The notes: generated by a model from the letters alone, not told the origin. DNA of 64,000 nucleotides from Lachnospiraceae bacterium (GCA_017634975.1 JAGBMJ010000103.1:62001-126000), one strand, 5' to 3'. Counted from the stretch's first letter, positions 36,730 through 45,655 are shown. Made by a program: numbers and translations.

Positions 36730-37326
36730 TTATAATACACTTTTTTCGATTTCTTCCCAATTCGTGCATCTTTGGTAATTTACTCCCGGCAATTCGTTCT
36801 CCCGATTCCATGGACGGTCGTAGACCAGCACCTTCAGTTCCGGCAGATGATCAAAGAATCGAAACGCCAGCGGAGAATCTTCAACGGCATAATCAAACTG
36901 CATCTTATAGTAATCTTCCAGTTTCAGACTGAAATCACTGCCCTTCATAAAATTCTCCCGTCCGTACTTATCCAGGCAAAACAGCTTCACCCGTTTCATA
37001 CCATGTCGGTCAAGCCAGATCCGTGACGGTTCATACGCACTGAACGGTCGTCCGGTAATGATCGATACCTCATATCCCCGGTCCACCCAGCGATTGACCA
37101 CCGTCGCCGCCCCCGGTGTTTCCTGATAAGACAGCAGCACCTCCGGACGATGTCCTTCGAGCATCAGCTTCTCAAACTGCTCATCCGTAAGTTCAAAGGA
37201 TTTCTGCAGATTAAAGAAATGCATCTTTTCATAGGGCACCCGTATCCCGAACATTCTGTCCGCAATGTCCGAAAAACTGCGCGCTGTCTCGCACAGGCAA
37301 TCGTCAAAATCCACATAGATCTTCAT
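36730..37326 (-). CDS. HAD-type 5'(3')-nucleotidase-like protein
   Basis: The start MKIYVDFDDCLCET carries the HAD nucleophile pair Asp6/Asp8. The motif SIITGRP lies near residue 92, and AVEDSP near 150 supplies the last acidic site. The pattern resembles the NT5C-type nucleotidase or related HAD phosphatase; the substrate is unknown. An upstream extension of the frame is open, but the ATG at 37326 with GGAGG eight bases before it fits the HAD fold start (198 residues). It lies between two GGDEF genes in the same direction. Confidence 0.8.
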   Translation of the reverse strand: MKIYVDFDDCLCETARSFSDIADRMFGIRVPYEKMHFFNLQKSFELTDEQFEKLMLEGHRPEVLLSYQETPGAATVVNRWVDRGYEVSIITGRPFSAYEPSRIWLDRHGMKRVKLFCLDKYGRENFMKGSDFSLKLEDYYKMQFDYAVEDSPLAFRFFDHLPELKVLVYDRPWNRENELPGVNYQRCTNWEEIEKSVL

Positions 37327-37375
37327 AGAATCCTCCATTATCCTGATCCGTTTTTTTCTTCTATTACCGAAAGAA

Positions 37376-37400
37376 AGGGTTCCGCTCGCGGAACCCTCAC
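37376..37400 (-). terminator. Terminator after the second GGDEF gene
   Basis: AGGGTTCCGC (37376-37385) pairs with GCGGAACCCT (37388-37397), a ten-base stem with a two-base centre; on the minus strand it is followed by a T-rich stretch. It separates the GGDEF gene at 37496 from the HAD gene. Confidence 0.7.
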
Positions 37401-37495
37401 GCCCGGCACAGTCCCGGATATTCTTCCGCAACCGCCCTATCGTATTGCCCGGTATCAGTCTGCCAGTTCCTTCAGTTTTCCGAAGAGCTTTAGAG

Positions 37496-38578
37496 TTACT
37501 TCGGGGCATCCTCAAATATGACGATATTCTTTCCGTTCTGCTTTCCGTAATACATCCTCTCGTCAGCCACCTTGATGATATCGTCCGGCTCCTGATGTTC
37601 TTCGCGTTTTTCCTCCAGCCCGATCGTGATCGTTGCCGAGATTCTTTTGTTATAAAAGATCGTCGGCGAATTCTCTATGCTTTTTCTGAGATATTCCATC
37701 TTTTCCTTTGCGACATTCATATCATAATCCCGCATCAAAATAAGGATCTCCTCGCCGCCCCACCGGCAGATCTCACACCCCTGCATTTCTTTGCGAATCA
37801 TCGTCGAGATATGGCGCAGCACTTCATCCCCTGCATCGTGTCCGTGGGAATCATTGATCCGTTTAAAATTATCAATATCGCAAAAAGATATGCAGAAATG
37901 GGAAGAACGGTCTGCCATAAGCTGTTCGATCACCGGCAGGAATCCGCGCCGGTTTAAAAGTCCGGTCAGCACATCCTCGTGTGCATCTGTTGACAGTTTC
38001 TGGTTCTTCTGTTCAAGACTGACTACCTCCACCTCACTGGAATAAATGTACATGATATTATAAAAGATCGTCGAGAATACCATCACGAAAGAGGAAAAGA
38101 GAGTCAGGAACAAACGCATCCCCGGAGTCACATCATAAACCGGAGGTATAGCGTTAAACACTGTGTACAAAATTGCAAACGTCGCAAAATTCAATACCAG
38201 AAGCATCGCTATGATCCAGCGCTTTGCTCCTTTAAAGAGAAAACACCCGAAATAAATGATGACCGGGACGATTGCAAATAGGAAGCAGTAGGTACCGCAG
38301 CGCAATCCGATATAATAAGTCGATACGCATACATAAACCGTTACCTCCAGGACCGTGCTTATGTATACCGGCAGGATATAACCGGCCTTACACAAAAATA
38401 TACAGAGAAAATAAACAATGACACTGAATATATTAAACTCAACCAGCCGCGTCACGCCCGCGATCGCAAACGTTGCCAGCAGCACGATATGCACTCCGCA
38501 CAAGACCACAACCGCAACAAAATTACTGTTATGGACCAGAAAATGCATTATTTTATCGATGATTCCTTTTTCCTTCAT
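37496..38578 (-). CDS. Membrane GGDEF protein, GGEEI active loop
   Basis: Five or six membrane helices (about 18-175) precede a short coiled coil and a GGDEF domain with EDVLTGLLNRRGF, CDIDNFKRINDSHGHDAG and the loop GGEEI (274-278), where the last Phe is Ile. The other catalytic residues are present, so it is probably active as a diguanylate cyclase, though the loop variant leaves some doubt. It overlaps no gene and follows the HD-GYP gene by 21 bases, so the two are likely co-transcribed: one makes c-di-GMP and the other degrades it. Confidence 0.88.
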   Translation of the reverse strand: MKEKGIIDKIMHFLVHNSNFVAVVVLCGVHIVLLATFAIAGVTRLVEFNIFSVIVYFLCIFLCKAGYILPVYISTVLEVTVYVCVSTYYIGLRCGTYCFLFAIVPVIIYFGCFLFKGAKRWIIAMLLVLNFATFAILYTVFNAIPPVYDVTPGMRLFLTLFSSFVMVFSTIFYNIMYIYSSEVEVVSLEQKNQKLSTDAHEDVLTGLLNRRGFLPVIEQLMADRSSHFCISFCDIDNFKRINDSHGHDAGDEVLRHISTMIRKEMQGCEICRWGGEEILILMRDYDMNVAKEKMEYLRKSIENSPTIFYNKRISATITIGLEEKREEHQEPDDIIKVADERMYYGKQNGKNIVIFEDAPK

Positions 38579-38599
38579 ACAAGGATATTCCCTTCTCTT

Positions 38600-40162
38600 T
38601 TAAACCGCTTCATCTCCATGTTCTTCGATCACTGCCTTCACTTCCTCAATAGCCTCGAAGAACACTTCCACACACTTCGAGTCAAATTTCGTACCGTTTT
38701 CTTCCTCGATCAATCGTATCGCTTCCTCCAGAGGAAACGCCGGCTTGTAGACACGCGCTGAAGTCAATGCATCAAAAACATCCGCCACCGCCATAATACG
38801 TGCCGACAGCGGAATCTCTTCCCCTTTGAGTCCTTCCGGATAACCTTTCCCATCCCATCGCTCATGATGGTAAGCCGCCATATTCCGTGCCTCGCGCAGG
38901 AAGTTTTCTCCGCCTACGGAACGGATCGCCTTGTCCAGGATCTTCTTTCCACATGTAGCATGGGTTTTCATGATCTCAAATTCTTCCGGCGTCAGTTTCC
39001 CCGGCTTGTTCAGGATCGTATCCGAAATATTGATTTTCCCCACATCGTGAAGAGGGGCCGATTTAATGACATCCTGTATATACTCGGGGGTCAGCAGTTC
39101 TTTGTAATAGCCCTTTTTCTTAAGCCCCTCCAGAATGATTTTTACATAAGCTGCTGTTTTTTGGATATGGTTCCCGGTGTCCGAATCACGTGTTTCTACC
39201 ATATCCGCCATCAGCACCATCAGGCCGTTTTGCATCTTCTCGTTTTTTTCGCTATACAGGCGGAGATCTCTCAATTGCTTTGCCATATCGGTCTCCATCT
39301 TACTGATGGTACGGTAAAGATCCCCGACCTCATTTTTGGCGTGGATATCCAGCTGTGCGAGCTTCTGAGCGCTTTCATCCATCGCTCTCTGGTTCCCGAT
39401 ATTCTTGATAAAATCCTTTGCCGAGCGCGTAATGCTTGTAATGGGATTGATCAGGGAATGCTCGATCGCTGAAATATACGAAAGCGTAACGATCAGGGTA
39501 AATGCTGCCGCAAACAGCGCGATCATCCGGACGTAACGGTTGAGTTCCTTACTGATATCATTGACATCGATCTCAACGCACAAAAGCCCTGCCGCCTGAT
39601 CGTTACTGTCAAAGATCACCTTATATCCGTTCAGCATATGCCCATATTCCGAAGAATAGCCATCCAGCGTCCCGCATTCCCTTTGCCCGATCTTGACCGC
39701 CCCCTGCAGGATACGCAGCGTCTCATCCTCAAAGCTGCCCGCTTCACAAGGCTTACCCATATAGGTATACTCGCCTCCCTTGGCCAGTTCTTCGGCGGTT
39801 TTGGTATTGATCGCATAGGTTATACTGTGAATGTTATTGATATCCTCAAAATAGACGGCATACAGATAGCCGATATCAGAACTCTCTTTGATCTTGTTTA
39901 AGTGCTCACGCATCTCCTCGTAACGCTCCGGCATCTCACGCGCAACGATCATGTCCCCGAAGGAATACTCCGTGGCAACCGTGTATGCATACTCCAGTAC
40001 CGTTGTTGCATACTTTTTATAGTTTCGTTCTACATTCTGGTTAAACAGATGATAGCCGATCAATACAAGCACACAAGTCAGGATCATGATCGCGATGACT
40101 GAGTACATCGCTGTGATCTGTTTGATACCAAATATTTTATACTGCTTCTTCTCCATGTCCAT
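38600..40162 (-). CDS. Membrane HD-GYP c-di-GMP phosphodiesterase
   Basis: The 520 residues contain a membrane helix at 20-40, an extracytoplasmic sensor of about 165 residues, a second helix at 212-232, a HAMP-like linker (232-285), a coiled coil and an HD-GYP domain (315-510). The domain has HD at 372-373, HATCG near 401, HHERWDGKGYP at 432-442, and the family EEI. HD-GYP enzymes hydrolyse c-di-GMP to GMP. The fold of the sensor part was not recognised; its ligand is unknown. It lies directly after a remnant of an EAL-domain gene, four bases away. Confidence 0.93.
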   Translation of the reverse strand: MDMEKKQYKIFGIKQITAMYSVIAIMILTCVLVLIGYHLFNQNVERNYKKYATTVLEYAYTVATEYSFGDMIVAREMPERYEEMREHLNKIKESSDIGYLYAVYFEDINNIHSITYAINTKTAEELAKGGEYTYMGKPCEAGSFEDETLRILQGAVKIGQRECGTLDGYSSEYGHMLNGYKVIFDSNDQAAGLLCVEIDVNDISKELNRYVRMIALFAAAFTLIVTLSYISAIEHSLINPITSITRSAKDFIKNIGNQRAMDESAQKLAQLDIHAKNEVGDLYRTISKMETDMAKQLRDLRLYSEKNEKMQNGLMVLMADMVETRDSDTGNHIQKTAAYVKIILEGLKKKGYYKELLTPEYIQDVIKSAPLHDVGKINISDTILNKPGKLTPEEFEIMKTHATCGKKILDKAIRSVGGENFLREARNMAAYHHERWDGKGYPEGLKGEEIPLSARIMAVADVFDALTSARVYKPAFPLEEAIRLIEEENGTKFDSKCVEVFFEAIEEVKAVIEEHGDEAV

Positions 40163-40166
40163 CTCC

Positions 40167-40313
40167 TCACTTCGGCCGTGCCAGATAATACCCCTGGAAA
40201 AGATCTACGCCCAATCCAACAAGACAATCAAACTCTTCCTTTTCTTCTACCCCTTCTGCTACAACACGGATCCCTTTGGAATGAAAATCATCCACAGACA
40301 GCAGATTTTTCAG
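40167..40313 (-). pseudogene. Remnant of an EAL-domain phosphodiesterase (last 48 codons)
   Basis: Minus-strand translation ends with VVAEGVEEKEEF, then LGVDLFQGYYLARPK and a stop. This is the classical C-terminus of an EAL domain (consensus VIAEGVE..., QGY...P). An in-frame TAG lies directly upstream (40314-40316) and no start codon or earlier EAL motifs follow it. The gene has lost its N-terminal part. The remnant's stop is just before the HD-GYP start, so the ancestral gene probably formed an operon with it. Confidence 0.85.
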
Positions 40314-40363
40314 CTATAAAAACTGTTATAATTTTATCACAAATCGAAACACAAAACAATAAG

Positions 40364-41209
40364 TTACCGACTCAGTTGTCCATCGTTGTTTATTGTTTTG
40401 TTCATACTGCCCATTTGGTAGCCGCGCAGGTCCAGGGTAACAAATTGAAAACCGATCCGTTTGAAGAACTCATATACCTTCTCTCGGACCCCGTCCTCTG
40501 CCAGTCGCGGGATATCTTTCGCCGGTACCTCGATCCTGGCGATCTTTCCATGCATACGTACCCGCTCTTCCAGAAAGCCATGTTCGATCAGAAACTGCTC
40601 CGCCTGATCGATCATCTTGAGCTTCTCCTCCGTTATCTCTTCTCCATAGACAAAACGTGAGGCCAGGCAGGCATACGCCGGTTTACTCCAGGTCGGCAGC
40701 CCCATCGCTTTTGAGAGCATGCGGATATCCGCTTTGGTCATCTTCGCCTCTCTTAAAGGACTCTTTACAGAGAGCTCCTCCACGGCACGAAGCCCCGGGC
40801 GATAATCTCCGAGGTCATCCATATTCGAACCTTCCGCCATATATTCGATCCCGTTTTCTTCTGCGATCCTACGGATCTCTGTATAGATCCCGCGTTTGCA
40901 GAAATAACAGCGGTCCGGCCCGTTTTTGCGGTACCCTTCCTCCTTCATCGGATCCATCGTATAGATGATGTGGCGGATCCCGCGCTCTTCGCAAAAGGCC
41001 TTTGCCTCTTTGATCTCGCGCTCCGGCACGGATGCATCCGTTCCGGTAACGGCGATCACCCTCTCGCCCAGCACCTCATGTGCCACGGCCAGCAGAAAGG
41101 TGGAGTCGACGCCGGCCGAAAAGCCAACGGCAAGAGACCCCAGCCCCCGGATATATTCTTTCAGCTGCGCGAGCTTTTTCTGTTGTTCCATACTCAGTAC
41201 ATCTTCCAT
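40364..41209 (-). CDS. larE: LarE-type ATP-dependent sacrificial sulfur transferase
   Basis: LarE adenylates a pyridinium carboxylate and donates its own cysteine sulfur in building the nickel-pincer cofactor of lactate racemase. The PP-loop SAGVDS is at residues 35-40. The conserved cysteine in PAYACLASRF (near 185) matches the sacrificial Cys of LarE. CYFCK near 110 is also conserved. The length of 281 is normal. larA, larB and larC are not near, so the gene is isolated; some LarE-like proteins use other substrates. Confidence 0.85.
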   Translation of the reverse strand: MEDVLSMEQQKKLAQLKEYIRGLGSLAVGFSAGVDSTFLLAVAHEVLGERVIAVTGTDASVPEREIKEAKAFCEERGIRHIIYTMDPMKEEGYRKNGPDRCYFCKRGIYTEIRRIAEENGIEYMAEGSNMDDLGDYRPGLRAVEELSVKSPLREAKMTKADIRMLSKAMGLPTWSKPAYACLASRFVYGEEITEEKLKMIDQAEQFLIEHGFLEERVRMHGKIARIEVPAKDIPRLAEDGVREKVYEFFKRIGFQFVTLDLRGYQMGSMNKTINNDGQLSR

Positions 41210-41271
41210 GTCGTTTATCCCCCTAAAACGATATTGAACCTTCGAATGGTATTGCGATACCCCGGTCCTCT

Positions 41272-42282
41272 CTATAGAAATCTTTCAAACCAGATCCGCG
41301 ACAGTTCCGGCCACATATGCACATCCGCAAACAAATCCGCCAGCTCCTGCGGGGATGAGCTCCTGTTTTCCGCATCCTCCTGCACAGAGTCGTTCTCCTT
41401 AGCGGCAAAGAACTGCTGCATCAGTTCTTCCCGGCGTTTCGGCGTCAGATTCACCGCGGTATCCGCTTTTACATGTTCCAGAGCAAGCCCGAGCTGTTCA
41501 CAGACATATTCGCCGCCGTGCCAGCCCGAGAACTGTTCTAGACTGGCTACGGAAAGGCCATGTCCTCCCTTCGGGAATACATACTGTGCATAGGGAACCC
41601 CTTTTTCTTTTAACGCTTTTGCGAACAGATAGCTGTTTTCCACGGGTACCAGATCATCTTCCAGAGTCTGCCACAGAAAACAGGGCGGCGTATTCTCTCT
41701 GACCTGTTTCTCCAATGAGAAATATTCCAGTTCTTCCGGATCCGGATCCGTTCCGAGCAATGCCTGCATCGAATAAATATGGGTATATTTTCCCGAGGTG
41801 ATGACCGGATAGCATAGGATCGCACCATCCGGCCGGTTGGATACCGTATTCAGCTCCGGATCCGGATCCATGATATCATCAAAATGTGTGCAAAGGCTGG
41901 CGCATACATGCCCACCGGCCGAAAAACCGCAGACCAGCAGCTTATCTGCTGCGATATGATATTCCTCCGCATTCCTTCGGATCAGGCGTACCGCTCTGGA
42001 GAGATCCTCCATCGGCTGGCGTTTCAGCGGTACCGACATCGTGATGTCATTTGTATAAGTGAGAACAAATACGTTCATCCCCATCCGGTAATACTCCATC
42101 GCCGGGAGTTCCCCTTCGTGAGGTGCCAGCATACAATATCCTCCGCCGGGTACCATCACCATACATCTGCGGATAGCATCATCCTCTTCATGCAAAAAGG
42201 CGCGCACATTGGGCTGAAAGCCATATGCCGCCGCATAGGTGTATTCCGCGTCCTTCCACAGATCCAGTCGAAACTGCTTCAT
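41272..42282 (-). CDS. Alpha/beta hydrolase, esterase-like
   Basis: This 336-residue protein has the Ser nucleophile in GFSAGGH near 118, an oxyanion-type GGGY near 50, and a His in GGHGLS near 262. It resembles the Aes/BD-FAE/xylan-type acetyl esterases. The C-terminal 60 residues are low-complexity and not part of the fold. It overlaps the upstream phosphatase gene by four bases (ATGA), so the two form an operon. The substrate is not known. Confidence 0.8.
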   Translation of the reverse strand: MKQFRLDLWKDAEYTYAAAYGFQPNVRAFLHEEDDAIRRCMVMVPGGGYCMLAPHEGELPAMEYYRMGMNVFVLTYTNDITMSVPLKRQPMEDLSRAVRLIRRNAEEYHIAADKLLVCGFSAGGHVCASLCTHFDDIMDPDPELNTVSNRPDGAILCYPVITSGKYTHIYSMQALLGTDPDPEELEYFSLEKQVRENTPPCFLWQTLEDDLVPVENSYLFAKALKEKGVPYAQYVFPKGGHGLSVASLEQFSGWHGGEYVCEQLGLALEHVKADTAVNLTPKRREELMQQFFAAKENDSVQEDAENRSSSPQELADLFADVHMWPELSRIWFERFL

Positions 42283-43076
42283 CTCTGTTCCTCCATATGT
42301 TTTGGTGCCTGCCGGAACCGCACCGGAAACTCTTTGAGATCATCCAGCCGCAAAAAAAGCATCCCGTTTTCGTGCTCCGGCGTACCATCGTCAAAATGCT
42401 CCCCATAGCTGCATCCGCCGTCGATATCCACCATATTACCGTGCCACAGCGCCGTCAGCCCCGGCGGAACCTGCCCGCCTCCATAATAGCATTTTACGTA
42501 CTGCACCGGCACATGTCCGCTGATAAAGGTGTAGTCATACTGATCATACAGATCCACAGCGTTCGTTCCCGGTTCCTCGCGGTAGATCGAACGCCAGACA
42601 ACGTTATAAACCGCGTGGTCTTCGGCATAACGATACCGCAGGTTGATAAGTTCTTCATCAAAAAAAGAGTGTGACAGGCAGAAATTCCTTCCGTTTACTT
42701 CCAGCGTCTTCACGACATAACGGTTTCTCAGCCATCCCAGGAGCCGTTTTCGTGCGCCTTCCGTCAACGCGGCATAATGCGCAAAAGTAACCTCTCCGCC
42801 GTTGTAATCCAGCCAGATCACGGAATCGATCCCGCTGCACAATGCTCTTCCGCTACGATCCACAGAATGCAACATCATGTGTTCATGATTGCCCAGAAGC
42901 AGATCCATGTTTTTGTGATCCCGGATATACCGGAGAAGCTTGATCCCCTCGGCTCCCCGGTCGATCACATCCCCGAGGACGTACAGCTCATCCGCGTCGG
43001 AAAAGCCGATCGTCTCCAGTCCTTTTCGGAATAAATCATAATGCCCATGTAAATCGGATACTGTGTATACTGCCAT
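42279..43076 (-). CDS. Metallophosphatase (PPP family)
   Basis: The motifs of a calcineurin-like PPP phosphatase are all visible: DLHGHYD at residues 8-14, GDVIDRG near 36 and GNHEHMM near 62, with later histidines. Bacterial members act on protein Ser/Thr-phosphate or on ApppA-type nucleotides; this sequence alone does not choose. The 265 residues are within the range for both. The start has no strong ribosome site. It is coupled to the esterase gene by a four-base overlap. Confidence 0.85.
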   Translation of the reverse strand: MAVYTVSDLHGHYDLFRKGLETIGFSDADELYVLGDVIDRGAEGIKLLRYIRDHKNMDLLLGNHEHMMLHSVDRSGRALCSGIDSVIWLDYNGGEVTFAHYAALTEGARKRLLGWLRNRYVVKTLEVNGRNFCLSHSFFDEELINLRYRYAEDHAVYNVVWRSIYREEPGTNAVDLYDQYDYTFISGHVPVQYVKCYYGGGQVPPGLTALWHGNMVDIDGGCSYGEHFDDGTPEHENGMLFLRLDDLKEFPVRFRQAPKHMEEQR

Positions 43077-43100
43077 AATTCTTTCGCTTCGGCTCCGTTC

Positions 43101-43316
43101 TCATTTTTCACGCAAAGCGCTTCTCCGGTAGCGGATACAAAGGATCGTCAGATCATCAAACTGTTCCGCGTCTCCGACGAACAGATCCACATCCAGTTTT
43201 ACATTCTTTACCAGTTCGGCCGGCGTAGCATTCGGATACAGATTCAGCGCTTCCAGAATACGATCGGTACCATACAGATTGTCGTTTGCCGCTGTTGATC
43301 GTCTTACCTGCTCCAT
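43101..43316 (-). pseudogene. C-terminal remnant of a SpoIIE-type PP2C phosphatase
   Basis: The 71 residues align with only the end of SpoIIE/RsbU phosphatases (YGTDRILEALN, then DVDLFVGDAEQFDDLTILCIRY). The catalytic N-terminal part is missing and an in-frame TAA lies just upstream. It is preceded by a reasonable ribosome site, so a small protein might still be made, but it cannot be an active phosphatase. Confidence 0.75.
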
Positions 43317-43344
43317 AATACCACCTTATGACCGAAAAAGCAAA

Positions 43345-43382
43345 AAAACGGTTATGCGTGAGATTTCATAACCGTTTTTTCG
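43345..43382. terminator. Terminator after the K+ channel gene
   Basis: AACGGTTATG and CATAACCGTT form a stem with A and T runs on both sides, so it works in either direction. It ends transcription from the channel gene. Confidence 0.85.
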
Positions 43383-43389
43383 TATTTTC

Positions 43390-43821
43390 TTATTCCCGAT
43401 CGTCCTGCAGAGCTTCCATATATCCCGCCGTGATGATACCGGCCGGGAGCGCAACGATCGCTATGCCAAATATGGATGAGATCATCGTGATGATCCGCCC
43501 GGCGGTCGTCACCGGATAGATATCGCCGTATCCTACTGTCGTGAGCGATACCGTTGCCCAGTAGATTGCATCAAAGAAGGTCTCAAAGGAATCACCTTCC
43601 ACATTAAATACGATCAGGGCGGAAACGATGATATATCCAAGTGCCAGAGTACATACCGCCATCAGAGCCTCCCTGGAATTGCGGATCACGCGTACGATAA
43701 TGACGATACTCTTGGAATACCGAAACGCCTTAAACACGCGGAAGGTTCGGAATATCCGAAACAGGCGGAACAGGCGGAACCCTTCGTTCAACAGCGTCAT
43801 ATCTCCCATAAATACACTCAT
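43390..43821 (-). CDS. Potassium channel lacking the first voltage-sensor helices
   Basis: The 143-residue frame has an S4-like stretch (RLFRLFRIFRTFRVFKAFR) with regularly spaced arginines, an S5 helix, the selectivity filter TVGYGD and an S6 helix. It resembles KvAP-type voltage-gated channels, but S1-S3 are missing. The frame is open to 43917, yet that upstream part overlaps another gene in a different frame and does not resemble channel sequence. The ATG at 43821 is my chosen start; its ribosome site is poor. A deletion between this gene and its neighbour is likely. Confidence 0.7.
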   Translation of the reverse strand: MSVFMGDMTLLNEGFRLFRLFRIFRTFRVFKAFRYSKSIVIIVRVIRNSREALMAVCTLALGYIIVSALIVFNVEGDSFETFFDAIYWATVSLTTVGYGDIYPVTTAGRIITMISSIFGIAIVALPAGIITAGYMEALQDDRE

Positions 43822-44491
43822 ATTTTCTTTTCGCCGATGACCACGGCGCCAGTTCCTGATATTTTTCATCATGAACGATACAATATCCCCGCCCGTTCGC
43901 GTCCTCATCCGTTTCAAAAAGAATACGCCCTTCCCGGATCAGGTCAACGGCCGTCTCTTCGTCCACAATCTCCCTCACCAGCTTATCATACGCCTCCCGG
44001 GCAATCTCATACAGCTTATAATAACCACGTGCACCGTATTCCGCCGTATAGATTTTTCTGTTCTCATCCCGGCATACTTTCCAGCCGGATCCTTTTTTAA
44101 AGAATACTTTTGTTTTCTCCGTGCCGTCCTCAGCCGCATCATAAGACATGCCTTCCAGCAGTTCGGAGAACTGTTCCAAAAGCGGACAGATGATCTCCGC
44201 CGGCTGCCACATATAGAAATAAAGCTTTTCCATCGTCTCCGGTTGCCGGGCCGATCCGATCATCTTCTGCAAAAAAGCAATATCCTCCGATACGCAGTTC
44301 TTATCCCAGGGTATATCCCGGATATCAAAGGTATAGGTTTCCGCACCGCACAGAATATGATGCCCGATATCTTCCAGATATTCAATAATCGTCAATTGGG
44401 ATTCCGTCATTTCAACCGCTTCCGCCGCTTTTGCCAGCAATAAGAAAAAGCACTCCCCTTCACGATTCGACATACGCAGTATCTTTTCCAT
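43730..44491 (-). CDS. Uncharacterised protein with C-terminus running into the channel gene
   Basis: I do not recognise this 253-residue acidic protein. The last 30 residues (PPVPPVSDIPNL) are read out of frame from the sequence that encodes the channel's S4 region, so the natural end of this protein is probably missing. Its start has a strong promoter (TTGCCT, 18 bases, TATAAT) about 55 bases upstream. Whether it still folds is unclear. Confidence 0.5.
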   Translation of the reverse strand: MEKILRMSNREGECFFLLLAKAAEAVEMTESQLTIIEYLEDIGHHILCGAETYTFDIRDIPWDKNCVSEDIAFLQKMIGSARQPETMEKLYFYMWQPAEIICPLLEQFSELLEGMSYDAAEDGTEKTKVFFKKGSGWKVCRDENRKIYTAEYGARGYYKLYEIAREAYDKLVREIVDEETAVDLIREGRILFETDEDANGRGYCIVHDEKYQELAPWSSAKRKYECIYGRYDAVERRVPPVPPVSDIPNLPRV

Positions 44492-44544
44492 CTTTGATCT
44501 TACTTTGCCTCCATATTGCCATACATAAATACCCTACCTGCAGT

Positions 44545-44574
44545 ATTATACCCCTGTTTTGTCTCTGCAGGCAA
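44545..44574 (-). promoter_or_regulatory. Promoter of the 44.5-kb gene
   Basis: On the minus strand TTGCCT (44569-44574), 18 bases, TATAAT (44545-44550). The remaining bases between this promoter and tcdA (about 190) contain nothing I can identify. Confidence 0.6.
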
Positions 44575-44768
44575 TAACCGGTATCCAAAAAGCTGCTGTT
44601 CCACGCCGTTCAAAAACGCACGTTTGCATGTTACTGATAATCTCGCGGCAGCCGACAACAGCCTCAGGCTCCCCGCACCCGGGTTATGCTTGTAATCCCC
44701 GATAAAACATGGTAGGATAAATTGCCTATGAAACAAGTAGGAAATCAAAAGGATCGGTGAATACAGTA

Positions 44769-45521
44769 ATGTTAAATCAGTTTTCAAGAACACAATTAAT
44801 CTACGGACCGGAGGCCATGGAAAAACTGGCCGCTTCCCGCGTGGCGGTCTTTGGAATCGGCGGTGTGGGCGGATATGTTGTAGAAGCTTTGGTACGAAGC
44901 GGCGTAGGAGCACTGGATCTGATCGATGATGACAAAGTGTGTCTGACCAATCTCAACCGCCAGATCATCGCCACCAGAAAAACGGTAGGAAAATATAAAG
45001 TGGATGTGGCGGAGGAACGGGTACATGATATCAATCCTGACTGTGTTGTTCGCAAATATCAGACCTTTTATCTGCCGGAGACGGCAGATCAGTTTGATTT
45101 CCGGGAATACGATTATGTTGTGGATGCGATCGATACCGTCACCGGAAAGCTCGGGATCATCGAGCAAGCCAGGGAAGCCGGTGTGCCGGTCATTTCCTCT
45201 ATGGGTGCCGGTAATAAAACAAATGCAACCCTCTTTGAAGTAGCGGACATCTATGAGACCTCGGTCTGTCCGCTGGCAAAAGTAATGCGCCGGGAATGCC
45301 GGAAACGCGGCATCGAAAAACTCAAGGTGGTATATTCGAAAGAAGAGCCGAAGCGGCCTCTGGAAGATATGTCTATCAGCTGCCGCCAGCATTGCATCTG
45401 CCCGCCGGGGACTGAGCGAAAGTGTACACAGCGCAGAGACATCCCCGGTTCGACTGCCTTCGTTCCTTCGGTCGTCGGCCTTATCATCGCCGGCGAAGTG
45501 ATCAATGACCTTACCGCATAG
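44769..45521 (+). CDS. tcdA: tRNA threonylcarbamoyladenosine dehydratase
   Basis: TcdA (CsdL/YgdL) cyclises t6A37 of tRNA to the ct6A form in an ATP-dependent reaction. It is a ThiF/MoeB-like E1 protein: the Rossmann loop GIGGVGGYVVEAL is at about 30-42, DDDKVCLTNLNRQ near 57, and AIDTVTGK near 117. With 250 residues it is full length. The ATG at 44769 has GGTGA eight bases upstream; a GTG at 44757 with AAGGA before it is an alternative start. It is a single plus-strand gene followed by the AI-2E-type permease, with its own promoter between them. Confidence 0.92.
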   Translation: MLNQFSRTQLIYGPEAMEKLAASRVAVFGIGGVGGYVVEALVRSGVGALDLIDDDKVCLTNLNRQIIATRKTVGKYKVDVAEERVHDINPDCVVRKYQTFYLPETADQFDFREYDYVVDAIDTVTGKLGIIEQAREAGVPVISSMGAGNKTNATLFEVADIYETSVCPLAKVMRRECRKRGIEKLKVVYSKEEPKRPLEDMSISCRQHCICPPGTERKCTQRRDIPGSTAFVPSVVGLIIAGEVINDLTA

Positions 45522-45578
45522 TCTTCTCTGCAAAGCCCTGTTTCACGCTGATAGCAGTCATGCGGATCCCTGCGGATA

Positions 45579-45607
45579 TTGACAAAACTACGGATTGATA
45601 TTACTTT
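45579..45607 (+). promoter_or_regulatory. Promoter of the AI-2E-type permease
   Basis: TTGACA (45579-45584), 17 bases, TACTTT (45602-45607), about 50 bases before the start codon. Confidence 0.5.
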
Positions 45608-45655
45608 TATACTTGTTTAACGAAAATACTGAAATCACAGAAGAAGGATAAAAAA

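Noticed and set aside
44500-44913. 137-codon minus-strand frame over the tcdA start
   Set aside because: It is antisense to tcdA and crosses a promoter and intergenic bases; no homology is visible.
44796-45533. 245-codon minus-strand frame
   Set aside because: It is antisense to tcdA, which is a clear family member on the plus strand.
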